Shown here: piece by piece, positions 33,488-43,398 of the stretch | Position numbering within the stretch: the stretch's first letter is position 1 | Layout: each line of letters starts with the position of its first letter | NCBI RefSeq assembly: GCF_001425405.1 | Contig: NZ_LMQP01000001.1 | Coordinates: 103,801-167,800, forward strand | Source: Sphingomonas sp. Leaf412 | GTDB lineage: Bacteria; Pseudomonadota; Alphaproteobacteria; Sphingomonadales; Sphingomonadaceae | Direction: 5' to 3' | Length of the DNA: 64,000 nucleotides | Position numbers and translations under genes: made by a program | Notes under the pieces: model-generated | The model's input: the letters and a program-made list of their open reading frames with translations, nothing else | Told to the model about the DNA's origin: nothing | The model's database searches: none

Positions 33488-34411
33488 TCACCCCGCCGCG
33501 CGCCGCAACCGGTCGTTGATCGCCGCGCCCATCCCCCCCGCCGGCACCGGCGCCACCGCGATCCGCACCCGGTCACTGGCATCCGCGCGGTGGAGCGCAT
33601 CGAACAATCGCGCCGCCGCCTCCACCGGATCGCCCGCCGCCGACAGGTTATCGTCCCCCGCCACCGCACCGAACCCGATCAGCCACTCGTCGCCGTCCCG
33701 CTCGACCGCGTCCAGCCGCACCGGCTTGCGCGGCGCATAATGATGCGCCAGCTGCCCCGGCGCGCTGACATGCGCGGTGCGCCCCGGCGCGACGGGCAGG
33801 ACCGCGGCCAGCATCTCCTGCGTGACGGGACCGGGGCGCAGGATCGTCCGCCCCGCCACGATCGTCGATTCCACCCCCGCCGCGCACGCGCCGTCGTCCA
33901 GGATCAACGGCACCCTGTTGCCCATGCTCCCGGCGACATGCGCCGCCCGCGTCGGGCTGATATGGTTGCTGGCATTGGCCGACGGCGCCGCCAGCGGCAC
34001 GCCGCTCGCCGTCAGCAGCGCGCGCATCGCGCGATGCGCGGGCACCCGGATCGCCACCGTCCCCAGCCCCGCCGTCACCGCGCCCGCCAGCCCCGCATCG
34101 CCCCGCAACGGCAGCACCAGAGTCAGCGGCCCCGGCCAGAAACGCGCCGCCAGCATCCGCGCATCCTCGTCCAGCACCGCCAGCCGCCCCGCCGCCGCCA
34201 CGTCCAGCACATGCACGATCAACGGATTGAACGACGGCCGCCCCTTCGCCGCATAGATGCGCGCCACCGCCTCGGGCACCCGCGCATCGGCGGCGAGGCC
34301 GTACACCGTCTCGGTCGGCACCGCGACGATCCCGCCCCGCGCGATCGCGGCGGCGGCGCGCGCGACCGCGTCTTGGTCGAAGCCAAGGATTTCGGGTGCT
34401 TGAGCGGCCAT
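33488..34411 (-). CDS. tsaC: L-threonylcarbamoyladenylate synthase (Sua5/YrdC)
   Basis: A 307-residue Sua5-type enzyme making threonylcarbamoyl-AMP for the t6A modification of ANN-decoding tRNAs. The YrdC domain has GGIVAVPTETVYGLAADA, KGRPSFNPLIVHV, RFWPGPLTLVL and PLAAPSANASNHISPT. The C-terminal Sua5 domain (about 225-307) follows the linker HVSAPGQLAHHYAPRKPV, a signature of the longer Sua5 class. It is encoded alone on the minus strand and is divergent from the acyl-CoA dehydrogenase gene, with 37 bases between starts. Confidence 0.94.
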   Translation of the reverse strand: MAAQAPEILGFDQDAVARAAAAIARGGIVAVPTETVYGLAADARVPEAVARIYAAKGRPSFNPLIVHVLDVAAAGRLAVLDEDARMLAARFWPGPLTLVLPLRGDAGLAGAVTAGLGTVAIRVPAHRAMRALLTASGVPLAAPSANASNHISPTRAAHVAGSMGNRVPLILDDGACAAGVESTIVAGRTILRPGPVTQEMLAAVLPVAPGRTAHVSAPGQLAHHYAPRKPVRLDAVERDGDEWLIGFGAVAGDDNLSAAGDPVEAAARLFDALHRADASDRVRIAVAPVPAGGMGAAINDRLRRAAG

Positions 34412-34448
34412 CGACCGCGGCTATAGCGGGAGGAGAACGGAGAGAGAA

Positions 34449-36089
34449 ATGACCTATACCGCCCCCGTCGCCGAGCAGCGCTTCGTCCTCGCCCATATCG
34501 CCGATACCGGCGTCGATTCCGACACGATCGACGCGGTGCTGGAGGGGATCGCGGGGCTGGCGGAGGGCGAATGGGCCCCGCTGGCGCGCCGCGGCGACAC
34601 GAACGGGCCGACATGGTCGCCCGACGGCGTGACGATGCCCGCGGGCTATGCCGCCGCCTATCGCGCCTATGTCGACGGCGGCTGGGGCACGATCGGCGTG
34701 GGCGAGGATCACGGCGGGCAGGGCCTGCCCTTCGTCGTGCAGGCCGCGGTGCTGGAAACGCTGGGCGGCGCCAACATGGGCTTCGCGCTCGCCCCGATCC
34801 TGACGGTCGGCGCGATCGAGGCGTTGTCCCACCACGGCTCGCCCGCGCAGCAGGCGACGTACCTGCCGAAACTGGCGACCGGCGAATGGACCGGCACGAT
34901 GAACCTGACCGAGCCGCAGGCGGGCAGCGACGTCGGCGCCCTGCGGACGACCGCGACCCCGCGCGGCGACGGCACGTTCCTGCTGAAGGGGACGAAGATC
35001 TACATCAGCTTCGGCGACCACGACCTGACCGACAATATCGTCCACCTCGTCCTCGCCCGCACGCCGGGTGCGCCGGAGGGAACGCGCGGCATCTCGCTCT
35101 TCCTCGTCCCCAAGGTCCGGCTGGACGGCACGCCCAACGACGTGCGCGTGGTGTCGATCGAGCACAAGATGGGCCTCCACGCCTCCCCCACCTGCGTCCT
35201 GTCCTTCGGCGACGCGGACGATTGCATCGGCGAGTTGATCGGCGCGGAGTTCGGGGGCATCCGCGCGATGTTCACGATGATGAACAATGCGCGGCTGAAC
35301 GTGGGTCTTCAGGGCGTGCAGGTCGCGGAGGGCGCGACGCAGAAGGCGGCCGACTATGCGCGCGAACGCGTGCAGGGCGTGCGCGAGGGGAAGCCCGCCG
35401 CGATCGTCGGCCACCCCGACGTGCGCCGCATGCTGATGCGGATGAAGGCGCAGACTCAGGCTGCGCGCGCCTTGGTCTATTACGCCTGCGCGCAGGTCGA
35501 CCGCGCCGCCGCGGGCGACGCCGCGGCCCGCGACCGGCTGGAGATCATGACCCCGCTGGCCAAGGCGCATGCGACCGACATCGGCAACGAGGTCGCGTCG
35601 CTCGGCATCCAGGTCCACGGCGGGATGGGCTTCATCGAGGAGACCGGCGCGGCGCAATTCTTCCGCGATGCGCGCATCACGCCGATCTACGAAGGCACCA
35701 ACGGCATCCAGGCCGCGGACCTCGTGGGGCGCAAGCTGTCGCTGTCCAACGGCGCCGCCTTCGCGACGCTGATCGCGGACATGCGGTCGGAGGCGCACCA
35801 CCCGCGCCTGATCGCGCTGGTCGACGCGTGCGAGGAAGTGGGTCGCCGGTTGCAGACCGCCGACACCGACGAGCGGCAGGCGGCGAGCTACCCCTTCCTG
35901 ACGATGCTGTCGGTCGCGGCCTGCGGCTGGCTGCTGGAAAAGCTCGCCCGCACCGACGACGCCGACGACGTCCGCCGCGCGGTGGCGGCCTTCTATCTGG
36001 AGCAGGTCGTCCCCGAGGCCCTGGGACTGGAAGCCGCGGCCAGCGCGCCGGCCGCGCAATTGTACGCACTGGCGGCGGAGGACTTCTGA
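34449..36089 (+). CDS. acyl-CoA dehydrogenase (DmdC/long-form family)
   Basis: A 546-residue flavoprotein of the acyl-CoA dehydrogenase superfamily. YVDGGWGTIGVGEDHGGQGLPFVVQ, GTMNLTEPQAGSDVGALRTTA and IQVHGGMGFIEETGAAQFFRDARITPIYEGTNGIQAADLVGRKL place it in the subfamily that includes DmdC and E. coli AidB-like long forms. The Glu of YEGTNGIQ is at the catalytic-base position. A C-terminal domain of about 110 residues follows the usual fold. It oxidises an acyl-CoA to the 2-enoyl form; chain preference cannot be told. It is monocistronic and followed at once by a palindromic repeat. Confidence 0.9.
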   Translation: MTYTAPVAEQRFVLAHIADTGVDSDTIDAVLEGIAGLAEGEWAPLARRGDTNGPTWSPDGVTMPAGYAAAYRAYVDGGWGTIGVGEDHGGQGLPFVVQAAVLETLGGANMGFALAPILTVGAIEALSHHGSPAQQATYLPKLATGEWTGTMNLTEPQAGSDVGALRTTATPRGDGTFLLKGTKIYISFGDHDLTDNIVHLVLARTPGAPEGTRGISLFLVPKVRLDGTPNDVRVVSIEHKMGLHASPTCVLSFGDADDCIGELIGAEFGGIRAMFTMMNNARLNVGLQGVQVAEGATQKAADYARERVQGVREGKPAAIVGHPDVRRMLMRMKAQTQAARALVYYACAQVDRAAAGDAAARDRLEIMTPLAKAHATDIGNEVASLGIQVHGGMGFIEETGAAQFFRDARITPIYEGTNGIQAADLVGRKLSLSNGAAFATLIADMRSEAHHPRLIALVDACEEVGRRLQTADTDERQAASYPFLTMLSVAACGWLLEKLARTDDADDVRRAVAAFYLEQVVPEALGLEAAASAPAAQLYALAAEDF

Positions 36090-36100
36090 CGCCCCGCCTC

Positions 36101-36176
36101 CGTCATTGCGAGCGGAGCGAAGCAATCCACCGCCACGCGCGACCCGCTGGATTGCTTCGCTCCGCTCGTAATGACG
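36101..36176. repeat. palindromic repeat (CGTCATTGCGAGC family), copy 1
   Basis: CGTCATTGCGAGCGGAGCGA… (36101-36129) and its reverse complement (36148-36176, one mismatch) form a 29-bp stem with an 18-base loop. It lies between the stops of two convergent genes (36089 and 36181). A related copy is at 55930-56005. Confidence 0.65.
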
Positions 36177-36180
36177 AAAC

Positions 36181-38376
36181 TCAAGCGACCACCGGCAACT
36201 TCGCCATGTGCTTCTCCAGCGTCACCGGATAATCCCGCACCCGCACGCCGGTGGCGTTGTAGATCGCGTTCGCGACCGCCGCCGCCACGCCGCAGATGCC
36301 CAGCTCGCCGACACCCTTCGCCTTCATCGGCGATGTCGTCGGGTCGACCTCGTCCAGGAACACGACCTCCTGATGCGGGATGTCGGCATGGACGGGCACC
36401 TCATATCCCGCCAGGTCGTGGTTGACGAAGAAGCCGAAGCGCCTGTCGACCGCCAGTTCCTCCATCAACGCCGCGCCGACGCCCATCGTCATCGCGCCGA
36501 TCACCTGGCTGCGCGCCGACTTGGGGTTCAGGATGCGCCCCGCCGAACATACCGCAAGCATCCGCCGGATGCGGATTTCGCCGGTCAGCGAATGGACCGC
36601 CGCCTCGACGAAATGCGCGCCGAAGGTCGACTGCTGCTGCTCCTTGGCGAGGTCGCCATATTCCATCTTGTCCTCGACGCTCAGCGTACCCGCGTCGGAC
36701 AGGCTGACGCTGCGCCCCGCCGACGTCACCTTCCCGCCCTCGAACACCACATCCGTGGCGTTGAAGCCCAGCTTCTGCGCCACCGCCTCGCGCAGCTTCA
36801 CGCACGCGGCGTAGACGCCCGCGGTCGCGCTGTTCGCGCCCCATTGACCACCCGATCCGGCCGACACGGGGAAGGACGAATCGCCCAGCTTCACCGACAC
36901 GCGATCCAGCGGTACGCCCATCATCTCCGCCGCGGTCTGCGCGATGATCGTATAGCTGCCCGTCCCGATGTCGGTCATGTCGGTCTCGACCGTCACGCGA
37001 CCATCGGCGAGGCGCACGCGCGCCGCCGACGTCATGTTCATGTTGTTGCGGAACGCCGACGCGACGCCCATGCCGACCAGCCATTGCCCGTCGCGCACGC
37101 TGGCGGGCTTGGCGTTGCGCCGCGCCCAGCCGAACTTGTCGGCGCCCTGTCGCAGGCATTCGACCAGCTTGCGCTGCGAGAACCTTCGTCCCGGCTTCTC
37201 CGGATCGACCTGCGTGTCGTTGGCGACGCGGAACGCGACCGGGTCCATGCCCAGCTTCTCGGCCATCTCGTCCATCGCCATTTCCAGCGCCATCAGGCCC
37301 GGCGCCTCGCCCGGCGCGCGCATGGCGTTGCCCTCGGGCAGATCCAGCACCGCCAGCCGCAGCGACGTCAGCCGGTTAGCCCCCGCATAAAGCAGCCGCG
37401 TCTGCGCCACCGCATTCTCCGGCCCGCCGTTCGGCTGGTCGCCCGATCCGCTCTCGTGCGCGATCGCGAGGATCGTGCCGTCCTTCGCGCATCCGATGCG
37501 GATACGCTGGTCGGTGGCGGGGCGGTGCGTGGTGTTGTTGGCGATCAACGGCCGTTGCAGCGCCACCTTCACCGGCCGCTTCGCTTCGCGCGCGGCCAGC
37601 GCCGCCAGGACCACGTCGGCGCGCAGGAACAGTTTCCCGCCGAAACCGCCGCCGACATAGGGCGAATCGACCCGGACATTCTCCTTCGCGATGCCCAGCG
37701 TCTTGGCCAGGTCGCCCGCGGCCCATGCGATCATCTGGTTCGAGGTCCAGACCGTCAGCTTCTCCCCCTCCCACGCCGCGATACTGGCGTGGGGCTCCAT
37801 CATCGCATGGCTGTGGTCGGGCGTCGTATACTTCCGGTCCAGCGTCACCGCCGCCTTCGCGAACGCCGCGCCGAAATCGCCGACGCGCACGACTGGCGGG
37901 GACATCTTGTCATCCGCCTTCAACGGCGCGGTTTCCAGCGCCTTGTCGAGGTCGAACTTCCCGCTGCCGCGCGCATAGTCGACACGGACCAGCCCCGCGG
38001 CATGGCGCGCCTGCTCGAACGTCTCCGCGACCACGATCGCGACCGCCTGGTGATAATGCGCGACCTCCGGCCCGGCCAGCAGGGGCGCGGTGTTGAAATC
38101 GCCCTTCGTCAGCGTGCCGGCATTGCGGTGCGTGACGATCGCGATGACACCGGGCGCGGCTTGCGCGGCGGACAGGTCGATGGCCGAAATCCGTCCCTTT
38201 GCGATCCCCGCGCCGACGATATAGCCGTACGCCTGGTTCGCCGCGACATCGTGGCGTTCATAGGCATAGGGCGCGGTCCCCGTCGTCTTCGCCGGGCCGT
38301 CGATCCGGTCGACCGGCTTGCCGACGATCGTCATCCGGTCGATCGGGTTCGTGCCCGCGGGCGTGGTGAACTTCAT
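36181..38376 (-). CDS. paoC: molybdopterin-binding subunit of aldehyde oxidoreductase (PaoC-like)
   Basis: A 731-residue large subunit of the xanthine dehydrogenase family, binding the molybdenum cofactor (MCD type in PaoC). Visible elements include [57 protein letters not shown], and [24 protein letters not shown], whose GE carries the catalytic Glu. The protein has no signal peptide, consistent with co-export with the Tat-signalled small subunit. It is the last gene of a three-gene operon and overlaps the FAD subunit by ATGA. Confidence 0.9.
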   Translation of the reverse strand: MKFTTPAGTNPIDRMTIVGKPVDRIDGPAKTTGTAPYAYERHDVAANQAYGYIVGAGIAKGRISAIDLSAAQAAPGVIAIVTHRNAGTLTKGDFNTAPLLAGPEVAHYHQAVAIVVAETFEQARHAAGLVRVDYARGSGKFDLDKALETAPLKADDKMSPPVVRVGDFGAAFAKAAVTLDRKYTTPDHSHAMMEPHASIAAWEGEKLTVWTSNQMIAWAAGDLAKTLGIAKENVRVDSPYVGGGFGGKLFLRADVVLAALAAREAKRPVKVALQRPLIANNTTHRPATDQRIRIGCAKDGTILAIAHESGSGDQPNGGPENAVAQTRLLYAGANRLTSLRLAVLDLPEGNAMRAPGEAPGLMALEMAMDEMAEKLGMDPVAFRVANDTQVDPEKPGRRFSQRKLVECLRQGADKFGWARRNAKPASVRDGQWLVGMGVASAFRNNMNMTSAARVRLADGRVTVETDMTDIGTGSYTIIAQTAAEMMGVPLDRVSVKLGDSSFPVSAGSGGQWGANSATAGVYAACVKLREAVAQKLGFNATDVVFEGGKVTSAGRSVSLSDAGTLSVEDKMEYGDLAKEQQQSTFGAHFVEAAVHSLTGEIRIRRMLAVCSAGRILNPKSARSQVIGAMTMGVGAALMEELAVDRRFGFFVNHDLAGYEVPVHADIPHQEVVFLDEVDPTTSPMKAKGVGELGICGVAAAVANAIYNATGVRVRDYPVTLEKHMAKLPVVA

Positions 38377-39323
38377 GCCTTCGACTCCGCCAGAACGGCT
38401 GCGATCGTGCGTTCGACAAGGGGCACCTTGAACGCATTGTCCTGCGTCGGGCGCGCGCCGGCTAGCAGGCGCCCGGCCACCGCCTTCGCCCCCTGCGGCA
38501 ATGCCGCGTCCGCCGCCTCGACACGCCACGGCCGCGGCGCGATGCCGCCGACCGCCAGCTGCCCGGTCCCGTCCTTGCGGATCACCGCCGCGACGCTGAC
38601 CAGCGCGAAGGCGTAGGACGCGCGATCGCGCACCTTGTGATAGATGTGCGTGCCTTCCACCGGCCGGGGCAGCGTCACCGCCGTCACCAGTTCGCCGCGG
38701 GCAAGCGCGGTCTCGACATGCGGCGTGTCGCCCCACAGGCGGTGGAAGTCCGCCATCGGGATCGACCGCGTCGCGCCCGCCGCATCGACCGTCTCGACCG
38801 TGGCATCCAGCGCGCGCAGCGCCACCGCCATGTCGCCGGGATAGGTCGCGATGCACGCGTCCGACGTGCCGATCACCCCCAGTTGCCGCGAATAGCCGCC
38901 GATCGCGGCGCAGCCCGACCCCGGCCTGCGCTTGTTGCACGCCTGGTTGGTGTCGTAGAAATACGGGCAGCGAGTCCGTTGGAGCAGATTGCCCGCGGTC
39001 GTCGCCTTGTTGCGCAACTGCCCCGACGCGCCCGCCACGATCGCGCGCGTCAGGACGGCGTAATCCCTGCGCACGCGCATGTCGCTCGCCAGCGCGGTAT
39101 TGCTGACCAGCGCGCCGATGCGCAGCCCGCCGTCGCCGGTCTTCTCGATCCGGTCCAGCTTCAGGTCCTGCACATCGATCAGGTGCGCGGGCGCCTCGAT
39201 CTCCAGCTTCATCAGGTCGAGCAGGTTGGTGCCCCCCGCGATGAACTTCGCATCCGGCGTCCGCGCCACCGCCGCGGCAGCCTCCGCGGGCGTCTTCGCG
39301 CGCTGATAGGTAAAGGGCTTCAT
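38373..39323 (-). CDS. paoB: FAD-binding subunit of aldehyde oxidoreductase (PaoB-like)
   Basis: A 316-residue medium subunit. The FAD-binding motif [17 protein letters not shown] and [34 protein letters not shown] are clear. The last segment has the extra Cys-rich insertion that in PaoB binds a [4Fe-4S] cluster, which most xanthine dehydrogenase FAD subunits lack. The CO-dehydrogenase flavoprotein C-terminal domain follows ([29 protein letters not shown]). It overlaps both flanking genes by ATGA, so the three subunits are translated together. Confidence 0.9.
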   Translation of the reverse strand: MKPFTYQRAKTPAEAAAAVARTPDAKFIAGGTNLLDLMKLEIEAPAHLIDVQDLKLDRIEKTGDGGLRIGALVSNTALASDMRVRRDYAVLTRAIVAGASGQLRNKATTAGNLLQRTRCPYFYDTNQACNKRRPGSGCAAIGGYSRQLGVIGTSDACIATYPGDMAVALRALDATVETVDAAGATRSIPMADFHRLWGDTPHVETALARGELVTAVTLPRPVEGTHIYHKVRDRASYAFALVSVAAVIRKDGTGQLAVGGIAPRPWRVEAADAALPQGAKAVAGRLLAGARPTQDNAFKVPLVERTIAAVLAESKA

Positions 39324-39976
39324 GCCGTGACTCCGGCGACGTCGGCCATCGCGTCGGCGATGTTGGAATAGGCGCCGCAGCGGCAGATATTGCCGCTCAT
39401 CCGCTCGCGCATCTCGGTCGTCGTCAGCGGGCTGGCGCGCGTGACGTCGGCGGTCACGTGGCTCGGGCTGCCCGCCTTGATCTCGTCCAGCACCGCCACC
39501 GCGGAGCAGATCTGGCCCGGCGTACAATAGCCGCATTGATAGCCGTCGTGCTTCACGAACGCGGCCTGCATCGGGTGCAGCTTGCCGGGGGTGCCCAGCC
39601 CCTCGATCGTCGTGATCGAATCGCCCTGGTGCTGCACCGCCAGGCTGAGGCAGGAATTGATCCGCTTCCCGTCGACCAGCACGGTGCACGCGCCGCACTG
39701 GCCATGGTCGCACCCCTTCTTCGTCCCCGTCAGGCGGAGATGCTCGCGCAAGGCGTCCAGCAACGTCGTGCGGGTGTCGAGGACCAGCGAGCGGCGCGTG
39801 CCGTTGACCGTCATCGACACCGGCATCGTCGCCCCCGCCGCGGCCGGTGCGGCCGCGGCCACCGCGGGGGCGGCGGTGATCGCCACCGACGCGGCCCCGC
39901 CCGCGATCATGCCCCGGCGCGAGATCGCGAGGCTCCCCGTATCGTCCATGCCGCCGTCACTCCCGGATTTCTTCAT
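39320..39976 (-). CDS. paoA: 2Fe-2S subunit of aldehyde oxidoreductase (PaoA-like), Tat-exported
   Basis: A 218-residue small subunit. An N-terminal twin-arginine signal ([25 protein letters not shown]) directs the folded complex to the periplasm. Two [2Fe-2S] clusters are marked by [22 protein letters not shown] and [15 protein letters not shown]...[12 protein letters not shown]. It starts the PaoABC-type operon. Substrates of such enzymes are aromatic and other aldehydes; detoxification is the usual role. No Moco-insertion chaperone (PaoD) gene lies next to it. Confidence 0.92.
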   Translation of the reverse strand: MKKSGSDGGMDDTGSLAISRRGMIAGGAASVAITAAPAVAAAAPAAAGATMPVSMTVNGTRRSLVLDTRTTLLDALREHLRLTGTKKGCDHGQCGACTVLVDGKRINSCLSLAVQHQGDSITTIEGLGTPGKLHPMQAAFVKHDGYQCGYCTPGQICSAVAVLDEIKAGSPSHVTADVTRASPLTTTEMRERMSGNICRCGAYSNIADAMADVAGVTA

Positions 39977-40075
39977 CGGTTCCCAACGCTCTATCGCACG
40001 TCCGGTGCCGTCCCGTATCGAAACGTCCCGTTTTTAGCGGCTGGCGCAAGCCCGCACGGCGCGCAAGGTCGCGCC

Positions 40076-40594
40076 ATGACCCGATTCGCGCTGTTCCTGA
40101 TCCTGCTGCTGTCGCCCGCGTCCGCACAGGCGCGCGCCGCGGGCGTGCCCGACGTGCATACGATCCTCGACGTCGGCCGCCCGCTGGGGCCGGGCGACTA
40201 TGTGTGGGAGGACGACGGCGAGACGACCGGCCCCGCGCGCATCGTCGTCGACGTCACGAAACGGCGGCTGTACGTCTATCGCGGCGGCGTGGAGATCGGC
40301 CGCTCCTATATCGTCATCGGCCCGCCGGAGCAGCCGACGCCCACGGGCCGCTTCCCGATCTTGCAGAAGCATGCGGACCACTATTCCAGCACCTACGACA
40401 ATGCCCCGATGCCGTACATGTTGCGGCTGACCTGGGGCGGGGTGGCGATCCACGGCAGCCCGGTGGAGGAGGATTGGGTCACGCACGGCTGCATCGGCGT
40501 CCCCACCGCCTTCGCCCGCATCCTCTACGCGAACGCGCGCAAGGGCGACGAGGTGATCGTCACCCGCCGCTGGCTCCCCAACGCCTACGATTGA
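40076..40594 (+). CDS. L,D-transpeptidase (YkuD domain)
   Basis: A 172-residue secreted YkuD-type protein. Signal peptide MTRFALFLILLLSPASAQARA. The catalytic segment HGSPVEEDWVTHGCIGVPT has the His and Cys of L,D-transpeptidases. The substrate-strand IVVDVTKRRLYVYRGGVEIGRSYIVIG precedes it. Such enzymes make 3-3 peptidoglycan crosslinks or attach outer-membrane proteins to peptidoglycan. It is divergent from the aldehyde oxidoreductase operon; the 99-base gap holds both promoters, but I cannot point to boxes. Confidence 0.9.
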   Translation: MTRFALFLILLLSPASAQARAAGVPDVHTILDVGRPLGPGDYVWEDDGETTGPARIVVDVTKRRLYVYRGGVEIGRSYIVIGPPEQPTPTGRFPILQKHADHYSSTYDNAPMPYMLRLTWGGVAIHGSPVEEDWVTHGCIGVPTAFARILYANARKGDEVIVTRRWLPNAYD

Positions 40595-40625
40595 CGCGCA
40601 CGCCGCCGACCCGCACCGTCCGCGG

Positions 40626-41351
40626 ATGGACGATGGCCTGGACTGGCGGATCGAGCGGGCGTGCGCCGCGGCCTTTCCGCCCGTGCGATGCGAGACGGTC
40701 GACACGTGGGCCGTCGCCGTATCGGGCGGCCCGCGCCGCCGGATCAATTCGGCCAGCCCGCTCGGCCCCGACGCGACGCTCGATACCGCGACGGTGGCGC
40801 GGATCGCCGCGATCTACGCCGGGCAGGTCGCGCGGGTCCGCGTGCCGGATCTGGTCGCCGTCGACGCCGCGCTCGACGCGGCGGGGTTCGCGCCGCCCGA
40901 CGGACGGACGCGGACATTGGGACGACCACTGGATCGAGCGCCCGTACCGGACGCCGGCGTCATCCTGACCACCGCCCCGGACGCGGCATGGCTGGCGACG
41001 CGATCCACGCTGTCGCTGGCGATCGACGGCATGGCGGAGGATTACGCCGCACCGCTCGCACGGCTCGCGATACCCGCGGCCTTCGCGCGGATCGACGATC
41101 GTGCGGTCGCCTATGCCGCGGTGGCGGACGGCGTGCTGGTGCTGGAGGCAGTGGCGACGCATCCCGACGCGCGGCGGCAGGGGCGGGCGCGGCACTGCGT
41201 GGCGTCCCTGCTGCACTGGGGCGCGGGCGCGGGTGCGACATATGCGGCGTTGCAGGTCGCGGCCGACAATGCCCGCGCCATCGCGCTCTATCGCGGACTC
41301 GGCTTCCTGTGCGATCACTATGGCTATCATTATCGGGAGAGGGTGGGATGA
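40626..41351 (+). CDS. GNAT family N-acetyltransferase
   Basis: A 241-residue acetyltransferase. The acetyl-CoA loop is in VATHPDARRQGRARHCVASLLHWGAG, followed by YAALQVAADNARAIALYRGLGF, the typical C-terminal GNAT motif B. The N-terminal 110 residues form a second, weaker GNAT-like or capping domain (CAAAFPPVRCETVDTWAV). The substrate is unknown. It overlaps the epoxide hydrolase gene by ATGA, forming a two-gene unit. Confidence 0.85.
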   Translation: MDDGLDWRIERACAAAFPPVRCETVDTWAVAVSGGPRRRINSASPLGPDATLDTATVARIAAIYAGQVARVRVPDLVAVDAALDAAGFAPPDGRTRTLGRPLDRAPVPDAGVILTTAPDAAWLATRSTLSLAIDGMAEDYAAPLARLAIPAAFARIDDRAVAYAAVADGVLVLEAVATHPDARRQGRARHCVASLLHWGAGAGATYAALQVAADNARAIALYRGLGFLCDHYGYHYRERVG

Positions 41352-42316
41352 GCGAACTGCGCATGATCGATGCGGGCGCCGTGCGCCTGCGCGCCGGGGT
41401 GGAGGGGGACGGGCCGCTGGTCCTGATGGTCCACGGCTTTCCGGAAAGCTGGTATTCGTGGCGGCACCAGATCGGCCCGGTCGCGGCGGCGGGGTTCACC
41501 GCCTGCGCGATCGACGTGCGCGGCTATGGCGGGTCGGACAAGCCCGCCGATATCGCGGCCTACGACATGGAATCCCTGGTCGGCGATCTCGTCGGCGTGG
41601 CCGATGCGCTGCGGCCGGGCGAGCCTGCGATCCTGGTCGGGCACGACTGGGGCGCGCCGATCGTGTGGCACGGCGCGCTGACCCGGCCCGATCGCTTCCG
41701 CGCGGTGGCGGCATTGTCGGTGCCGTTCATGGGGGTGGCGAAGCGGCCGTTCACCGATGTCTTCCGCGAGGCGTTCACGAAAAAGGGCCGCTTCTTCTAC
41801 CAGGAATATTTCCAGCAGCCCGGCGTCGCGGAGGGCGAACTGGAACCCGACGTGCGCGATTTCCTGCGCAAGTTCATCTACGCGATCAGCGGCGACGCCC
41901 CCGCGGGCGCATGGCCGGAAAAGCCGCATGGCGCGCCGTTGCTGCAAGGATTGCAGGACCCGGCGCCCTTCCCGGCCTGGCTGACCGACGCGGACCTCGA
42001 TTATTACGTGGCGCAGTTCGAGGGGTCGGGGCTTCGCGGTCCGCTGAACCGCTATCGCAACCACGAACGCGACTTCGCCTGGACGCAAGCGTTCGCCGGA
42101 CGGCGGATCGAGCAGCCCGCCTTGTTCATCGGGGGGACGAAGGATCCGGCCTCGACGCTGTTCGGCGCGGTCCCCGATCCGGTCGCGGCGATGGCGCCGC
42201 ACGTGCCGAATCTGGAAGGGCATATGCTGGACGGCTGCGGCCACTGGACGCAGCAGGAGCGACCGGCGGAGGTGACGCGGCTGCTGCTCGACTGGCTGGG
42301 GCGGCTACGACCATAA
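41348..42316 (+). CDS. alpha/beta hydrolase, epoxide hydrolase type
   Basis: A 322-residue soluble hydrolase. HGFPESWYSWRHQIGPVAAAGF has the HGxP oxyanion motif. GHDWGAPIVWHGALTRPDRFRAV carries the Asp nucleophile. The cap domain includes a pair of Tyr candidates (about residues 155-220), and GCGHWTQQERP bears the catalytic His. The pattern matches soluble epoxide hydrolases rather than esterases (Asp, not Ser, nucleophile). Physiological substrate unknown. Confidence 0.9.
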   Translation: MSELRMIDAGAVRLRAGVEGDGPLVLMVHGFPESWYSWRHQIGPVAAAGFTACAIDVRGYGGSDKPADIAAYDMESLVGDLVGVADALRPGEPAILVGHDWGAPIVWHGALTRPDRFRAVAALSVPFMGVAKRPFTDVFREAFTKKGRFFYQEYFQQPGVAEGELEPDVRDFLRKFIYAISGDAPAGAWPEKPHGAPLLQGLQDPAPFPAWLTDADLDYYVAQFEGSGLRGPLNRYRNHERDFAWTQAFAGRRIEQPALFIGGTKDPASTLFGAVPDPVAAMAPHVPNLEGHMLDGCGHWTQQERPAEVTRLLLDWLGRLRP

Positions 42317-42370
42317 GCGCACGCCCCCTTTCCCCTGCCTCGCCAACGGCGTAAGGCGCCGGAACAGACC

Positions 42371-43267
42371 ATGACGATCGCCGCGCCCCTGCTCCCCCCC
42401 GCCGACTGGCGGGATTTCCTCGCGCTGACGAAGCCGCGGGTGATGACATTGGTCGTCTTCACCGGCCTGTGCGGGATGCTGGCCGCGCCGGTGCAGATCG
42501 CGCCCGTCCTCGCCTTCACCGCCATCCTGTGCATCGCGCTGGGCGCGGGCGCGGCCGGCGCGCTGAACCAATGGTATGAGGCGGATATCGACGCGGTGAT
42601 GAAACGTACCGCCGGGCGCCCGCTGCCCGCGGGACGGATGGACCGGCAGGCGGCGCTACATTTCGGCGTGGGGCTGTCCGCCTTTTCCGTGATCCTGATG
42701 GGATTGGCGGTAAACCTCGCCGCGGCGGCGATCCTGCTGGTGTCGATCCTCTTCTACGTCCTCATCTACACCGTGTGGTTGAAGCGGCGGACACCGCAGA
42801 ACATCGTCATCGGCGGCGCGGCGGGGGCCTTCCCCCCGCTGATCGGTTGGGCCGCGGCGACGGGGCAGGTCGCGCTGCTGCCGGTGCTGCTGTTCAGCCT
42901 GGTGTTCCTGTGGACCCCGCCGCATTTCTGGGCGCTCGCGCTGTTCATGGAGGCGGATTACGCGAAGGCGGGCGTGCCGATGCTGCCCGTCGTGGCGGGG
43001 GAGAAGGTCACGCGGCGGCAGATCGGGCTGTACACTATCCCGATGGCGATCGTCGCGATCGCGCCGTGGCCGCTGGGCCTGACCGGCGCGATCTACGGCA
43101 TCACCGCGGTCGTGCTGACCGCCGCGTTCGGCGTTCTGGCCGCCCTGGTCGCGGCCGGCGCAAAGGCATCGAAGCCGATGGGATATGAGAAGAAGCTCTT
43201 CGCCTTCTCGATCCTCTACCTCTTCATCATTTTCGGGGCGCTGGTCGCCGACAGGTGGCTGGCATGA
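42371..43267 (+). CDS. ctaB: protoheme IX farnesyltransferase
   Basis: A 298-residue UbiA-family membrane enzyme converting heme B to heme O for cytochrome oxidase. [40 protein letters not shown] (first Asp-rich motif) and the second acidic loop near [19 protein letters not shown] are clear. About nine membrane helices. It begins the oxidase assembly group and overlaps the 44-residue gene by ATGA. The subunit I and II genes that normally precede it in sphingomonads are not upstream here. Confidence 0.95.
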   Translation: MTIAAPLLPPADWRDFLALTKPRVMTLVVFTGLCGMLAAPVQIAPVLAFTAILCIALGAGAAGALNQWYEADIDAVMKRTAGRPLPAGRMDRQAALHFGVGLSAFSVILMGLAVNLAAAAILLVSILFYVLIYTVWLKRRTPQNIVIGGAAGAFPPLIGWAAATGQVALLPVLLFSLVFLWTPPHFWALALFMEADYAKAGVPMLPVVAGEKVTRRQIGLYTIPMAIVAIAPWPLGLTGAIYGITAVVLTAAFGVLAALVAAGAKASKPMGYEKKLFAFSILYLFIIFGALVADRWLA

Positions 43268-43398
43268 CCGATCACGACGACATCATCCGCAAGCGGCAGA
43301 AGGCGCGCGCCATCGTCATGGGGCTGCTGCTGGGCGGGTTCGTGGTGCTGATCTTCTTCATCACCATCGCCAAGATCAACCAGGGCATGGGTACATGA
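43264..43398 (+). CDS. 44-residue membrane protein between ctaB and ctaG
   Basis: A short protein ([20 protein letters not shown]…NQGMGT) with a charged N-terminus and one membrane helix (about residues 17-38). It overlaps ctaB by ATGA at its start and ctaG by ATGA at its end, so it is surely translated. Similar tiny single-helix proteins (CoxF/DUF-type) occupy this place in alphaproteobacterial oxidase operons. Its helical anchor suggests an assembly accessory; no catalytic residues are present. Confidence 0.85.
   Translation: MTDHDDIIRKRQKARAIVMGLLLGGFVVLIFFITIAKINQGMGT

Noticed and set aside
33211-33519. 102-residue plus-strand frame in the gap after rsh
   Set aside because: It reads through the palindromic repeats and into the tsaC gene antisense; no ribosome site and no protein-like pattern.
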